The notes beneath the pieces were generated by a model, which saw nothing but the letters and a program-made list of their open reading frames with translations, did no database searches and was not told where the DNA came from. Of a DNA stretch of 33,425 nt, positions 8,200 through 17,447 are shown in pieces. Source of the DNA: Clostridia bacterium (GTDB lineage: Bacteria; Bacillota; Clostridia; TANB77; CAG-508); the NCBI GenBank assembly GCA_022798895.1, contig JAAWNJ010000013.1:1-33425 (forward strand), given 5' to 3'. The translations under genes and the position numbers were made by a program. The stretch's first letter is position 1. The number at the start of each line of letters is the position of its first letter.

Positions 8200-10635
8200 T
8201 TATCTTTTTTGCTGTGCTACCTTTGTTGATATGTATATTACCATTACAGTTAGTACCATCATAACTATCATTTGAACAATTGGAAAATAATACTGTATGG
8301 CTTGGTTAGCACTGATAATTATATATATGCCGTAGCTTAAAACTATTCCCAATATTGTTCCGATAATGAGAGATTTTGTGCTATATAATAAACTTTCAAA
8401 CGAGAACATTTTGTTAAATTGTTTGTTAGACATTCCAATTGCTCTCAATGTTTCAAATTCTCTTTTTCTTAAACTCATACTTGCTGTAATGGTGTTATAA
8501 ATATTCGTAATTCCTATTAAAGATATTACCAAGAGTAGCCCATATAAGAAAATAGACATAATAATTGAAAGCCTTTGGGCATCTTCCTTTTGTTTGGTAT
8601 AATTATTTACTACCATCTTATCAAGGTTAATAAATTGTCCTATTTCTCTTTCTAGTTGATTTGGATTACTTGAATTTATTCTCATGTCCATATCAAAATG
8701 TCCATATATATTACTATTCTTTCCATCGTCAATATCAATATTTTTTGCCATATCATTAGGAATAATTAATCTTTCAGTATTCGAATAGTAATTATTATTT
8801 TCCTTTAACTTTTCTATCTTAGCACTGTCTAAATCTGTCATTGCGATATAGGGATCTAAATTAGTAATTTTGATAATTGGAATTTGATATTCTTTATCTT
8901 TTATTATTATATTGAAAACTTCTCCCTCTTTTTTGGAAGGATTTTTAGAAAGCAAAATTCCTGCATTGATTGTATCTTCATACTTTAGTCCTAGCCTTTT
9001 TAAATATTCTTCATATGTCTTGCCTTCATATGCATAAATCCAAAGTATTTGGCTGTTTTCTTTGATTTTACCTTCAAAATGTACATTAATAGAATAGTCT
9101 ATGATGTTATCCAATTGCTTAATTCTATCAAAACTTTTAAATATAGTACTTGTTTCTTCTTGTCCATATCCATGAATGATTCCTACATCTATATTTCTAC
9201 CAGTTGGTATATAAACATCATTTACCATAGTAAATACATATTGTATGATGCTACTAACTAATATGACTAATATCATAATAATGCTAATAGAAATGGTGGT
9301 AGAACGGTATTTTCTTTTGTTTCGTTTAATATTTTTATAAGCAATTTCTCTTTCTATCCCTAGTAATTTTGATTTCCATTTACTAATTTTAACATCTTTA
9401 TTTTTAATTGCAATTTCAGTATTTTGTCTAATTGTTTCAATTGGTGAAGCTTTTTGGGCTTCTTTAATTGGTTTGATACAAGAAATAAAAATAGATAGAA
9501 TCGTTAATACAACTGTAGCTAAAATAGATATTCCATTTATGCTAAATTGCATTATCCAATCATTTCCGAGCATTTCTTCTAATGCATTTCCAATTCCATT
9601 TGCACTAAAGAATACTACTCCTACTCCTAATATTAAGCCTATAGGAATACTAATTATCACATAAATTACTCCTTCTGCTAACACAATTTTTCTAATTTGT
9701 TTAGCAGTTGCTCCAATGCTAATTAATGTTCCAAATTCTTTCATTCTTTCTGATATAGAAATTTGAAAACTATTTCTAATTAATACAATAGTGATTGATA
9801 CTACTATTAAAGTAGACATTGCTGCAATTAATTCTATCTGGGACTTTTCATTCATTTCGTTTGTGGCACCTTGCCACAACAATAATTCTGTATTCTCTGA
9901 AAGTCGATTTTGCATGCTAGAGTTACTTAATTCTTGATAAAAAATTCCTTCGTCTTTTGGATTTTTTAGTAAAATAGTTACTTCACATGGTCTCCTTTTG
10001 GTCATTCTTTCTAACTTTGTAATAGCTATGTAAGAATTTGAACTACCTGCTTCTTGTGCAGTTTGTTTCATAATCCCTGTAATGGTATAAGTAATAGTTT
10101 CTACACCATCTGGTTCTAAATCTTCTCGCTTTCCTTCGTCAGAAACAGTTAGTTTTACCTTTTGCACTTCAAGAGTTAGCGTATCGCCAATTTTAATTGG
10201 CTCATTCATATTATTTACTAAATAATTAGAAATGACTATTTCTTTTTCGTTTCGTGGCATTCTTCCTTCTATTAACCTAATATCTCTATTAAGTAAAGAT
10301 GTTTCATCATATCCCTCTATTCTAATTCCTTGTTTGGCATAAAGTTGTGTTTTATAATCGGCTGCTCCTATTGTTTGAGATATTCCTACTTTTTCTATCC
10401 TATCTTGCATCTGATTAAATTCTATTGCTTTTTCAGTTGTTGTTTGATTAATGTGAATATGATAATTTCCTCTGTTTCTTTTCGCAGCTTCTATCATGGA
10501 GCTCTGAAAGCTACAAATTAAAGTAAAAATAAAACTGATTAATGCCACTGACACTATAATCCCTATCATAGTAGCAGTTGTTCTTTTTCTATTTCTTTTT
10601 AAATTTTTCCAAGCGAGCATTCCTAGAATATTCAT
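8200..10635 (-). CDS. FtsX-like (MacB-type) ABC transporter permease
   Basis: 811 aa from the ATG at 10635, which has GGGGG nine bases upstream; an in-frame ATG at 10659 lacks a site. There are two FtsX domains. An N-terminal helix (LAWKNLKRNRKR then about 20-45) is followed by an extracytoplasmic domain (about 50-270) and three helices (about 275-400). A second unit follows, introduced by EIAYKNIKRNKRKYRST, with another extracytoplasmic domain and the C-terminal helices. The layout is typical of Gram-positive peptide or lantibiotic resistance exporters. It follows the ATPase at 10649-11344 closely. The substrate is unknown. No in-frame CGG occurs despite the gene's length. Confidence 0.9.
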   Translation of the reverse strand: MNILGMLAWKNLKRNRKRTTATMIGIIVSVALISFIFTLICSFQSSMIEAAKRNRGNYHIHINQTTTEKAIEFNQMQDRIEKVGISQTIGAADYKTQLYAKQGIRIEGYDETSLLNRDIRLIEGRMPRNEKEIVISNYLVNNMNEPIKIGDTLTLEVQKVKLTVSDEGKREDLEPDGVETITYTITGIMKQTAQEAGSSNSYIAITKLERMTKRRPCEVTILLKNPKDEGIFYQELSNSSMQNRLSENTELLLWQGATNEMNEKSQIELIAAMSTLIVVSITIVLIRNSFQISISERMKEFGTLISIGATAKQIRKIVLAEGVIYVIISIPIGLILGVGVVFFSANGIGNALEEMLGNDWIMQFSINGISILATVVLTILSIFISCIKPIKEAQKASPIETIRQNTEIAIKNKDVKISKWKSKLLGIEREIAYKNIKRNKRKYRSTTISISIIMILVILVSSIIQYVFTMVNDVYIPTGRNIDVGIIHGYGQEETSTIFKSFDRIKQLDNIIDYSINVHFEGKIKENSQILWIYAYEGKTYEEYLKRLGLKYEDTINAGILLSKNPSKKEGEVFNIIIKDKEYQIPIIKITNLDPYIAMTDLDSAKIEKLKENNNYYSNTERLIIPNDMAKNIDIDDGKNSNIYGHFDMDMRINSSNPNQLEREIGQFINLDKMVVNNYTKQKEDAQRLSIIMSIFLYGLLLVISLIGITNIYNTITASMSLRKREFETLRAIGMSNKQFNKMFSFESLLYSTKSLIIGTILGIVLSYGIYIIISANQAIQYYFPIVQMIVMMVLTVMVIYISTKVAQQKR

Positions 10636-10648
10636 AATCCTGCCCCCT

Positions 10649-11344
10649 TTATTCTTCATTTTTTATAATATCTTGGGATATTTTTCCATCTTGTATTGTG
10701 ATAATTCTATCAGCTTGTTTTGCTATTTTTTCGTCATGTGTTACTAGCAAAATTGTTTGGTTATATTTTCTATTAGATACTTTTAATAGTTCAATAATTT
10801 CTTCTGATGATTTACTATCTAAGTTTCCAGTTGGTTCGTCAGCTAAAATCAAAGCTGGATGATTGATAAGAGCACGTCCTATTGCTACCCTTTGTTGTTG
10901 CCCTCCTGATAATTGATTTGGCAAATGGGTAATTCTGTCTTCTAAACCTAAAGTGTGAATAAGGTCATTTAGTTCCTTTTCGTCTACTTTTCTTTTATCT
11001 AATTGACAAGGAAGTACAATGTTTTCCTTCACATTCATAATTGGTAATAAATTATAAAATTGATATATGATACCAATTTCTCTTCTTCTAAATGTTGCTA
11101 AATTATCTTCTGTTAATTTGTGAAGGTCAGTATTATTAATAAGTACACTCCCTGATGTCGGCTTATCTACTCCACCAAGTAAATGTAACAAAGTAGACTT
11201 TCCGCTACCTGATGCCCCTATGATAGACACAAATTGTCCTTTTTCTACGGTAAATGATACATTATCGAGTGCTATTGTTTTTGCATTTTCATTTCCATAT
11301 ATTTTAGTTAGATTTTCACATTTTAGTATTACATTTTCTTTCAT
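10649..11344 (-). CDS. ABC transporter ATPase (LolD/MacB family)
   Basis: 231 aa. Walker A GASGSGKST, Q-loop (IIYQFYNLLP), signature LSGGQQQRVAIGRAL, Walker B LILADEPTGNLDS and H-loop VTHDE are all present. The glycine codons of Walker A read normally here, in contrast to the ATPase at 6022-6736. The ATG at 11344 follows AGAGGAGA. It powers the FtsX-like permease whose gene starts 13 bases after this one ends. Confidence 0.96.
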   Translation of the reverse strand: MKENVILKCENLTKIYGNENAKTIALDNVSFTVEKGQFVSIIGASGSGKSTLLHLLGGVDKPTSGSVLINNTDLHKLTEDNLATFRRREIGIIYQFYNLLPIMNVKENIVLPCQLDKRKVDEKELNDLIHTLGLEDRITHLPNQLSGGQQQRVAIGRALINHPALILADEPTGNLDSKSSEEIIELLKVSNRKYNQTILLVTHDEKIAKQADRIITIQDGKISQDIIKNEE

Positions 11345-11430
11345 AATTGTTCTCCTCTTATAATCTTAGTCTTTTTATATATATGACATATTAAATTCAA
11401 ATTTATTACAAGATTTTATTATCTTTTTAC

Positions 11431-12534
11431 TTATCGAACTGGATCTTGTCTTTGCTCCATACCAAGTTTATCTGTTTCTACTATTGAAATTATTGTTGCA
11501 TTTTTTAAAATAGATTTTATATTATTATCATCAAAATCTTTATCTTTATATTGAAATGTAAATTCATAAGGCTTATTTTCTTTAATATTATTAGTCAATT
11601 TTTTTGAAACTTTGATTGTTTCAATTTCTTCTGCTTGATACTGTCTTATCGTTAAATATAAATGTTCTCCATCATTACTATCAGCAATGTTTAATATATG
11701 ATAAGTTCTAATAAAATATTTATATTCAATATTAAACGAATCTAAATAAGAATAGTATTCTTTTACTTTCTTCTCTTGTTCTTGGTTTAATACTGTAGTA
11801 TCAAATTCTAATATTTCCTTTCTTAAATCTCTTGGAAATAATTCTCTTATTGATTTTCCGCTTTCAGCTCCATCTTTAACTCTTTCGCATTTTAAAATTT
11901 CATTCCCTTTAAAAGTAAATCTATATGAATTTACACTTCCCGAGCCCAAGCATAGATTTCCATCTTTCATATAATATGATTCTCCTTTAATGCACATATA
12001 AGCATATTTATATTTACCATCATCACTTATTCCAAAACCTTTATATGTATAAAAAACTTGCCAATTTTCTTCATTTTTATAAGAATCACTATATCTACTT
12101 TTCAAATGTTCCACTGCAATATCATACAAATAATTTGAATCTGTTATGTAGTTAGTGGACTTAAAAAGTGAATTGAATATAATACTTAAAGTCACTACTA
12201 ATAATCCTAAAATGATAGATATCATTATTACTATTGTCTTATTTTTTACTTTTTTGTTTCTGACAGGTTCCTTTACAATATTTATAATATCCTCATCGGC
12301 TCTTTCTTGATATTGTTCTTCTCCTAAGTATTCTCCTTCTAGCAATTCATTTACACTAATTCCAAGACAATTACATAATTCAAGCATAATAGAAGAATCT
12401 GGCATACCCTTTCCTGTTTCCCATTTAGAAATAGATTTATCAGACATATTTAATTTTTCGGCTAGTTGCGATTGTGTAAGATTCTTTTTCTTTCTGCATT
12501 GTGCAATGAAATTTCCTATTTTTTCTTGTTGCAT
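11431..12534 (-). CDS. Membrane-tethered XRE-family regulator with extracytoplasmic domain
   Basis: 367 aa. The N-terminal helix-turn-helix (about 5-62; LTQSQLAEKLNMSDKSISKW) is of the lambda-repressor type. A basic linker, one membrane helix (about 102-123) and an extracytoplasmic region of about 240 residues follow, without a recognised fold. It precedes and is co-oriented with the ATPase and permease at 8200-11344, so it is a likely one-component sensor-regulator of that transporter. The start ATG follows AAGGGAG. It terminates 86 bases before the ATPase start. Confidence 0.85.
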   Translation of the reverse strand: MQQEKIGNFIAQCRKKKNLTQSQLAEKLNMSDKSISKWETGKGMPDSSIMLELCNCLGISVNELLEGEYLGEEQYQERADEDIINIVKEPVRNKKVKNKTIVIMISIILGLLVVTLSIIFNSLFKSTNYITDSNYLYDIAVEHLKSRYSDSYKNEENWQVFYTYKGFGISDDGKYKYAYMCIKGESYYMKDGNLCLGSGSVNSYRFTFKGNEILKCERVKDGAESGKSIRELFPRDLRKEILEFDTTVLNQEQEKKVKEYYSYLDSFNIEYKYFIRTYHILNIADSNDGEHLYLTIRQYQAEEIETIKVSKKLTNNIKENKPYEFTFQYKDKDFDDNNIKSILKNATIISIVETDKLGMEQRQDPVR

Positions 12535-12656
12535 AATTCTATTTCTCCCTTAATTATAATTTATATTTAATAATAACTAAAAAAATTTATAATGGGAAGT
12601 TACTATAAGTAGATTTTCATATTTATATATCTACTAATAGTAGAATAACCGTCTAC

Positions 12657-14558
12657 TTACTCCTCTAATAAAGCACTTAGTTCTTCCCATTCTGTCATTT
12701 TTTCTTCTATTACTTGCTCTATTTCAATAATTTGGTCTTGTATCTCTTTTAGCTTTACATAGTCTGTACAAATCTCTTCCTTTTGCATTTCTTGCTTTAA
12801 CACTTCTATTTCTTGCTCTTTTTGCTCTATTTCATTTTCTAACTTTTTAATTCTATTTTTTCTCTTTGTCATTTCTTTATTTTGCAAATACTGATTGTTA
12901 CTACTGTTCTTCACTTTTGTAACAACTTCTTCTACTTTTTCCTCTTGTTGTTGGCTCTCTTTGTACTCACAATATTGCTCATAGTTACCATTAAAATAGA
13001 TTGCTCCCTCTGGTTCAAAGGCTAATATACAGTCCGCTATTTTATTGACAAAATATCTATCATGTGAAACAAATACTAAAGTTCCTTGATATTCTTTTAA
13101 GATATTTTCTAAACTTTCTTTCCCCACAATATCCATATGGTTAGTAGGCTCATCTAAGAATAGCAAGTTAGCCTCTTTTTTGAAAATCTTGCACAATTGT
13201 AAACGTACCTTTTCTCCTCCAGATAACACTTTTATTTCCTTAAAAACATCTTCTCCTGAAAAAAGAAAAGTACCTAAAATCTGTCTAGTTTTAGTTGTTC
13301 CTAAGTCTGGGAATTCTTTACTAAAATCGTCAAAAATGGTAGCTTCTGGATCTAAAAATTCCATTTGCTGGTCAAAATATTCCTTTTTCACATGATAGCC
13401 ATATTCATATTCTCCACTTATTTTTGGAATATATCCCATTAGAGTTTTTAATAAGGTGGACTTTCCTTTTCCATTTTCCCCAATAATACCAAGTTTCTGT
13501 CCTTTATATAGTTCAAAAGATACTTCAGCTAATGTTTTCTCATACCCTACTTGTAACTTTTTAGCAGATAACACTAAACTACCACTTTCTACTGGAATAT
13601 GGAAATTGGTATGAAATGTCCTTAAATCATATTTACTTGGCTCATTTATGATTTTCATATGCTCAATTTGCTTTAGTTTTGACATTGCCATTTTTGCCTT
13701 TGATGGCTTATATCGAAATCTGTCTGCAATAGTTTGTAAACGTTTAATTTCTTTTTGTTGATATTCATAATCCTTTAATTGTTTTTCATAATCTTCTCTT
13801 TTTTTCTTCTCAAAAAAGGTATAGTTACCTGAATATTCTGTCATAGTTGCATATTCTATTTCATACACTTTGTTCACAATTTTATCTAAAAACATTCTAT
13901 CATGTGATACAATCACAACTGCTTTATTATAGTTTCTTAAATACCCTTCTAACCATTCTATTGTTGCAATGTCTAAATGGTTGGTAGGTTCGTCTAATAG
14001 TAAAATATCTGGCTTACTTAGTAACAATTTGATAAATGCAATTTTCGTTCTTTGACCACCTGAAAATTCACTAATCTTTTTTTCTTTGTCTTGGTTCGTA
14101 AAACCAAATTTTTGTATAGCTGTTTCATATTCTTTTCGATAAGTATATCCACCTTGTATCTCATATCTTTCTAAAGCATTTGTATATTCCTTAACCAATT
14201 TATCATCTGTTTGAGTTTGTAATCTATTTTGCAAATCATTGATTTTTTTCTCTAAGCTAATGATATCTTGATAGGATTTTAAAACCTCTTGCAAAAAGGT
14301 ACTGTTAGGATCTTCAAATTCAATTTGTTTTAAATACCCAATTGTTGGTGCACCTTGCTTATATACTCCAAATTTATCTTCTCCAATGCCTTCTTCTAGC
14401 ATTTCGTTATCTACAATGGATTTTAACAAAGTCGTTTTTCCACATCCGTTTTTTCCTACAATTGCAATTTTATCTTTTTCTTTTATTTCAAAATTAATTT
14501 CCTCTAGTATGGTATCTGCTCCATATGATATTGCTCCGTTTATAATTCTGTAATTCAT
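12657..14558 (-). CDS. ABC-F family ATPase (ribosome-acting)
   Basis: 633 aa with two ABC domains on one chain and no membrane segments. First half: Walker A GKNGCGKTT, signature FSGGQRTKIA, Walker B ILLLDEPTNHLD. The interdomain linker (about 230-310) is rich in Lys/Glu. Second half: GENGKGKST, LSGGEKVRLQL, LLFLDEPTNHMD. A C-terminal acidic/basic coiled coil occupies about 545-633. ABC-F proteins bind the ribosomal E site and relieve stalled or antibiotic-blocked ribosomes. Linker length and tail resemble the housekeeping Uup/YkpA-like groups as well as resistance proteins, so I do not assign a symbol. The gene uses CGT (13203-13205) and CGA (13713-13715) as arginine. Confidence 0.93.
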   Translation of the reverse strand: MNYRIINGAISYGADTILEEINFEIKEKDKIAIVGKNGCGKTTLLKSIVDNEMLEEGIGEDKFGVYKQGAPTIGYLKQIEFEDPNSTFLQEVLKSYQDIISLEKKINDLQNRLQTQTDDKLVKEYTNALERYEIQGGYTYRKEYETAIQKFGFTNQDKEKKISEFSGGQRTKIAFIKLLLSKPDILLLDEPTNHLDIATIEWLEGYLRNYNKAVVIVSHDRMFLDKIVNKVYEIEYATMTEYSGNYTFFEKKKREDYEKQLKDYEYQQKEIKRLQTIADRFRYKPSKAKMAMSKLKQIEHMKIINEPSKYDLRTFHTNFHIPVESGSLVLSAKKLQVGYEKTLAEVSFELYKGQKLGIIGENGKGKSTLLKTLMGYIPKISGEYEYGYHVKKEYFDQQMEFLDPEATIFDDFSKEFPDLGTTKTRQILGTFLFSGEDVFKEIKVLSGGEKVRLQLCKIFKKEANLLFLDEPTNHMDIVGKESLENILKEYQGTLVFVSHDRYFVNKIADCILAFEPEGAIYFNGNYEQYCEYKESQQQEEKVEEVVTKVKNSSNNQYLQNKEMTKRKNRIKKLENEIEQKEQEIEVLKQEMQKEEICTDYVKLKEIQDQIIEIEQVIEEKMTEWEELSALLEE

Positions 14559-14587
14559 AGTTTGCTCCTTGTTTTATCTTTTGCACT

Positions 14588-14616
14588 ATTATATCCTTTT
14601 TTATCTAAAAAAACAA
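14588..14616 (-). promoter_or_regulatory. Promoter of the ABC-F gene
   Basis: TTGTTT (plus 14611-14616) and TATAAT (plus 14588-14593) with a 17-bp spacer, 29 bases before the start ATG. The -35 overlaps the arm of the preceding gene's terminator. Confidence 0.55.
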
Positions 14617-14641
14617 TGCTATGAATTTTCTAGCATTGTTT
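14604..14641 (-). terminator. Rho-independent terminator after the NlpC/P60-like gene
   Basis: Arms 14611-14621 and 14631-14641 are perfectly complementary (core CAATGCTA), followed on the minus strand by a T7 run. Confidence 0.85.
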
Positions 14642-14646
14642 CTATT

Positions 14647-15195
14647 TTAATTAAATACAGGTTGTTTCTTTCTAAAATAATCCTGTAGTTTTCCTTGATA
14701 TATTGGCTTTACATTCTTTAATTTTGTAAAATCTTCTGGTTTAATAAGTTCTGGTAAATTTGTTTCTATTTCTTGGCTTTCAATCACATATTTCACAAAT
14801 TCAGCACAATAAAAGGAGTTTCTTCGTTGTATCTTTTTGTGAATCGCTACTGAAAATAGTCCTAAAATATTAAATTTATATTGTTCTTTATTTACTGCAA
14901 ACTTTTCAATTAATTCTTTCATACCTTCATATTGCTCATCTGTTACTTGAAAAGTATATATCATAGCTTCTGCCTCTTGAAATCTTTTGAAAAATCCTTC
15001 CTTTGAACTTTCTTCTACAAATCCTGCAAAAAACGGATTATATGGATTTCTTCTACCAAAAGAATACATTTTATCACTATCAATATCTAATGCAATTGAT
15101 ACATGAGAGTATCTTTTTTTGGTATAAAATTTAATAATTCTAGATAACACTGTCCCTGAATGTGTTAATACAATATAGATATCTTTCATTTCCAT
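14647..15195 (-). CDS. Permuted NlpC/P60 (YiiX-like) papain-fold protein
   Basis: 182 aa, no signal peptide or membrane segment. The circularly permuted arrangement is suggested by a histidine in an early strand (RYSHVSIAL, about H31) and a cysteine at a helix start late in the chain (SFYCAEFV, about C134). This is the reverse of the order in ordinary NlpC/P60 hydrolases. Family members act as lipid- or peptide-amide hydrolases, but the substrate here is unknown. It has its own promoter and terminator. Two ATGs lie six bases apart; I keep the first. Confidence 0.7.
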   Translation of the reverse strand: MEMKDIYIVLTHSGTVLSRIIKFYTKKRYSHVSIALDIDSDKMYSFGRRNPYNPFFAGFVEESSKEGFFKRFQEAEAMIYTFQVTDEQYEGMKELIEKFAVNKEQYKFNILGLFSVAIHKKIQRRNSFYCAEFVKYVIESQEIETNLPELIKPEDFTKLKNVKPIYQGKLQDYFRKKQPVFN

Positions 15196-15230
15196 TCTTC
15201 TTTCTTTTGCATATTTCCCCTTATATATTC

Positions 15231-15259
15231 ACTATACTCATTTTTTATAGCAAAGTCAA
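15231..15259 (-). promoter_or_regulatory. Promoter of the NlpC/P60-like gene
   Basis: TTGACT (plus 15254-15259), 17-bp spacer, TATAGT (plus 15231-15236), 35 bases before the start codon. Confidence 0.7.
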
Positions 15260-15290
15260 GACTTCTATATGAAAATCCAGTTTTTCCCAT

Positions 15291-16055
15291 TTACAGTTCT
15301 AATAAATAATTCTTTCTTTCAAAAGTATAGATTGGTACTGTTCTTCTTTTATGTTTAGAAGCCTGATATCTTCTTATAATCTCCTGTTTTACCTTTTCAT
15401 CTGTTGTTCCTGTTTCTATCATTTCTGCTACTTGGCTATATTGGATTCCCATTTTTTCCTCATCTGTTTGTCCACCTAAGCCATCACTTGGTGCTTTTTG
15501 TAATATCTTTTCTGGAACTCCTAGCATTTTTCCAATTGCTAAAACTTCTTCTACGGTAAAATTTCCAATTGGATTAAAATCAGAACTATTATCTCCCCAT
15601 TTTGTAGTATATCCAACCATTGCTTCACAAAGATTTCCTGTTCCAATTACCAAATATCCTAAAGTTTGTGCAATACTATATAAGGTAGTCATTCTTAATC
15701 TCGGTTTTATGTTGATAATTGCTTCTTGTGTTAAGCTTTGAGGAATTTGACAATTTATTTCATTTTCCATTTCTTGATATGTATTACTTAAATCTACTTT
15801 TAGAAGCGGTACTCTAAAAGCTTCTGCCACAAGCTTTGCGTCTTCTAAGTCTGTTTGTTTAGAAAAACATGGCATTGCTACTGAAAGTACTCTTTCTTTT
15901 CCAATTGCTTCTACAGCCATAGCCAAGACAGTAGCGGAGTCTTTGCCTCCGCTATTTCCTATTATAATTCCATTTGCACCTGTTTTTTCTACATATTTCC
16001 TAATCCACTCAATAGCATTTTGAGTTTCCTGCTCTAATGTTGATTTATCTAACAT
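15291..16055 (-). CDS. nadE: Ammonia-dependent NAD synthetase
   Basis: 254 aa. Catalyses the last step of NAD synthesis, amidation of deamido-NAD using ATP and ammonia. The PP-loop SGGKDS lies at about residues 35-40. The central region has GTGNLCEAMVGYTTKWGD and downstream NPIGNF, typical of NadE. No N-terminal glutaminase domain is present, so it is the short ammonia-using form. It begins 12 bases after nadD ends; together they convert nicotinate mononucleotide to NAD. The glycine codons in the PP-loop include AGC GGA, where CGG is out of frame and read normally. Confidence 0.96.
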   Translation of the reverse strand: MLDKSTLEQETQNAIEWIRKYVEKTGANGIIIGNSGGKDSATVLAMAVEAIGKERVLSVAMPCFSKQTDLEDAKLVAEAFRVPLLKVDLSNTYQEMENEINCQIPQSLTQEAIINIKPRLRMTTLYSIAQTLGYLVIGTGNLCEAMVGYTTKWGDNSSDFNPIGNFTVEEVLAIGKMLGVPEKILQKAPSDGLGGQTDEEKMGIQYSQVAEMIETGTTDEKVKQEIIRRYQASKHKRRTVPIYTFERKNYLLEL

Positions 16056-16067
16056 GTTTTCTCCTCT

Positions 16068-16674
16068 TTATTGATATAGCTTATTTTCTAAAATATAGGT
16101 AACAACTTCTGGTGGAGTTAAGTATGTAATGCTTTTTCCTTCTTTTATTTTATTCCTTACATAGGTAGAACTTAAATTGCTCGTGACTTCTTTAGATAGA
16201 GTATAGAAAGCCTTACTGTGTGCTTCTAATATTGGATTGCTTTGTATAATATCCTTTATGCTATCCTTGTCTCTTTTTAGCACATATATTTTATAATTTT
16301 TCAGTAATGTTTGTACTTCTTTCCATGTATCCAGAGTTTTTAGATTATCACTTCCGTATCATAAAAGCAATTTCATATTCTGGATATTGTTTTTGCAATT
16401 CTTGCAATGTTTCAATGGTATATAACGGTCTTGGACTATCCATTTCTATTGTAGAAACTTCAAATTTTTCATTTTTATCACATACTGCCTTTAACATTTG
16501 ATACCTATGCTCATTGCAAATTAGTTCTACTTTTTCATACAGACTATTTACTGGCACAAATATTACTTTTTCTACTTGTTTATTTTCATTCACTATTTGC
16601 TCAGCTAATGAAAAATGCGAATTAAGTGGTGGATTAAATGCTCCTCCAAACATAACGATCTGCTTTTTTTGCAT
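16068..16674 (-). CDS. nadD: Nicotinate-nucleotide adenylyltransferase, read through a +1 frameshift at CGG
   Basis: 201 aa after one shift (607 bases minus one equals 202 codons). It transfers AMP from ATP to nicotinate mononucleotide. The nucleotidyltransferase start motif is GGAFNPPLNSHFSLAE (residues 10-25), a variant of GGxFDPxHxGH. The C-terminal motif SSTYVRNKIKEG corresponds to the ISST.R signature. In frame 0 the protein stops one codon after CGG (16354-16356). Skipping C gives AFMIGSDNLKTLDTWKEV, the conserved GxDxLxxLxxW segment, with G107. The ATG at 16674 follows GAGGAAAA. This essential-pathway gene is in the same order as nadE. Confidence 0.93.
16354..16356 (-). other. In-frame CGG, +1 frameshift site 5 (nadD)
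   Basis: Coding-strand context: TTT ATG ATA CGG AAG TGA. Frame 0 ends one codon after CGG. Skipping C reads GGA AGT GAT AAT CTA, the conserved GSDNL of NadD. Confidence 0.95.
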
Positions 16675-16688
16675 ATTTTTTTCCTCTA

Positions 16689-17312
16689 CTAGTCTTGTGA
16701 AAATATTAATGAATTAATGATAAATGCCCCTACTTCTTGCCACTCTTCTTGTAATTCTTTTGTACAATTAAAGCTAACTGTTCTAAACTTATCATTACAT
16801 GAGAATATCATCATATGATTATAGATATCTGTATCTGGTGCTTTTGAAATAAATTGTATCTGCCCAATGGTATGTCCTTCTTTTTCTTTCGTTCTACTTT
16901 CTAACACTTCATATTGAGCACCTAATTGTGCCTTCATACTTTCTAAAAATGTTCCAATTGCTTCATTGCTCATTTGTGTATTCGTAATACTCACAGCTAC
17001 ATTTACTGTAGTTTCTTCATTTGTATATGCAAAGGTTGGTGGATTTTCATTAGCATATTTTTTCTTAAGAGTTTTTGCATCCATTAACTTAAATTCTTTT
17101 GGAAGCTTTAAATAAAATTCTCCATTTTCAAAATTCATATACCCTAACTCTACTGCCTTTCCGCTTTTTGTAGTAAGGTCAAAAGTATTTAATATTTCTT
17201 CTTCCTTTTTCAATTCCTCAGCCTTTTTATTAAAATGGTTTTGGACTACTAATAATGTAGCAACTATAGCAATTGCTAAAATAATGATAATCATAAATAT
17301 TACTTTTTTCAT
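16689..17312 (-). CDS. Membrane-anchored protein, unknown function
   Basis: 207 aa. An N-terminal hydrophobic segment (about 5-24) is followed by a basic/acidic helix and a soluble domain with alternating strands. The domain has the look of a PsbP/MOG1-like fold (residues about 55-205), but I cannot confirm that. It lies 14 bases before nadD and probably shares its promoter. The start ATG follows AAAGGAGAA. No signature residues recognised. Confidence 0.6.
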   Translation of the reverse strand: MKKVIFMIIIILAIAIVATLLVVQNHFNKKAEELKKEEEILNTFDLTTKSGKAVELGYMNFENGEFYLKLPKEFKLMDAKTLKKKYANENPPTFAYTNEETTVNVAVSITNTQMSNEAIGTFLESMKAQLGAQYEVLESRTKEKEGHTIGQIQFISKAPDTDIYNHMMIFSCNDKFRTVSFNCTKELQEEWQEVGAFIINSLIFSQD

Positions 17313-17353
17313 TTGCTTTTTTCTCCTTTTTATTTATCTTATTTCATATTTTG

Positions 17354-17382
17354 AATATACCATAAAAGAAATAAGTTGTCCA
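17354..17382 (-). promoter_or_regulatory. Promoter of the anchored-protein/nadD/nadE unit
   Basis: TGGACA (plus 17377-17382), 17-bp spacer, TATATT (plus 17354-17359), 41 bases before the ATG at 17312. It lies just past the ZIP-gene terminator. Confidence 0.6.
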
Positions 17383-17395
17383 TATCCTTTATATA

Positions 17396-17438
17396 AAAAT
17401 AAGCTAAAATTAGTAGAATACAACTACTTTTTTAGCCT
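17396..17438 (-). terminator. Terminator after the ZIP transporter gene
   Basis: Imperfect hairpin on the minus strand: AGGCTAAAAAAGTAG and CTACTAATTTTAGCTT around a seven-base loop, then ATTTTTATA. It lies ten bases after the stop codon. Confidence 0.65.
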
Positions 17439-17447
17439 ATTTTTCTT

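Noticed and set aside
12541..12656. Terminator after the ABC-F gene
   Set aside because: AGTAGAT/ATCTACT arms can pair around a long AT loop, but no T run follows on the minus strand, so the support is too weak.
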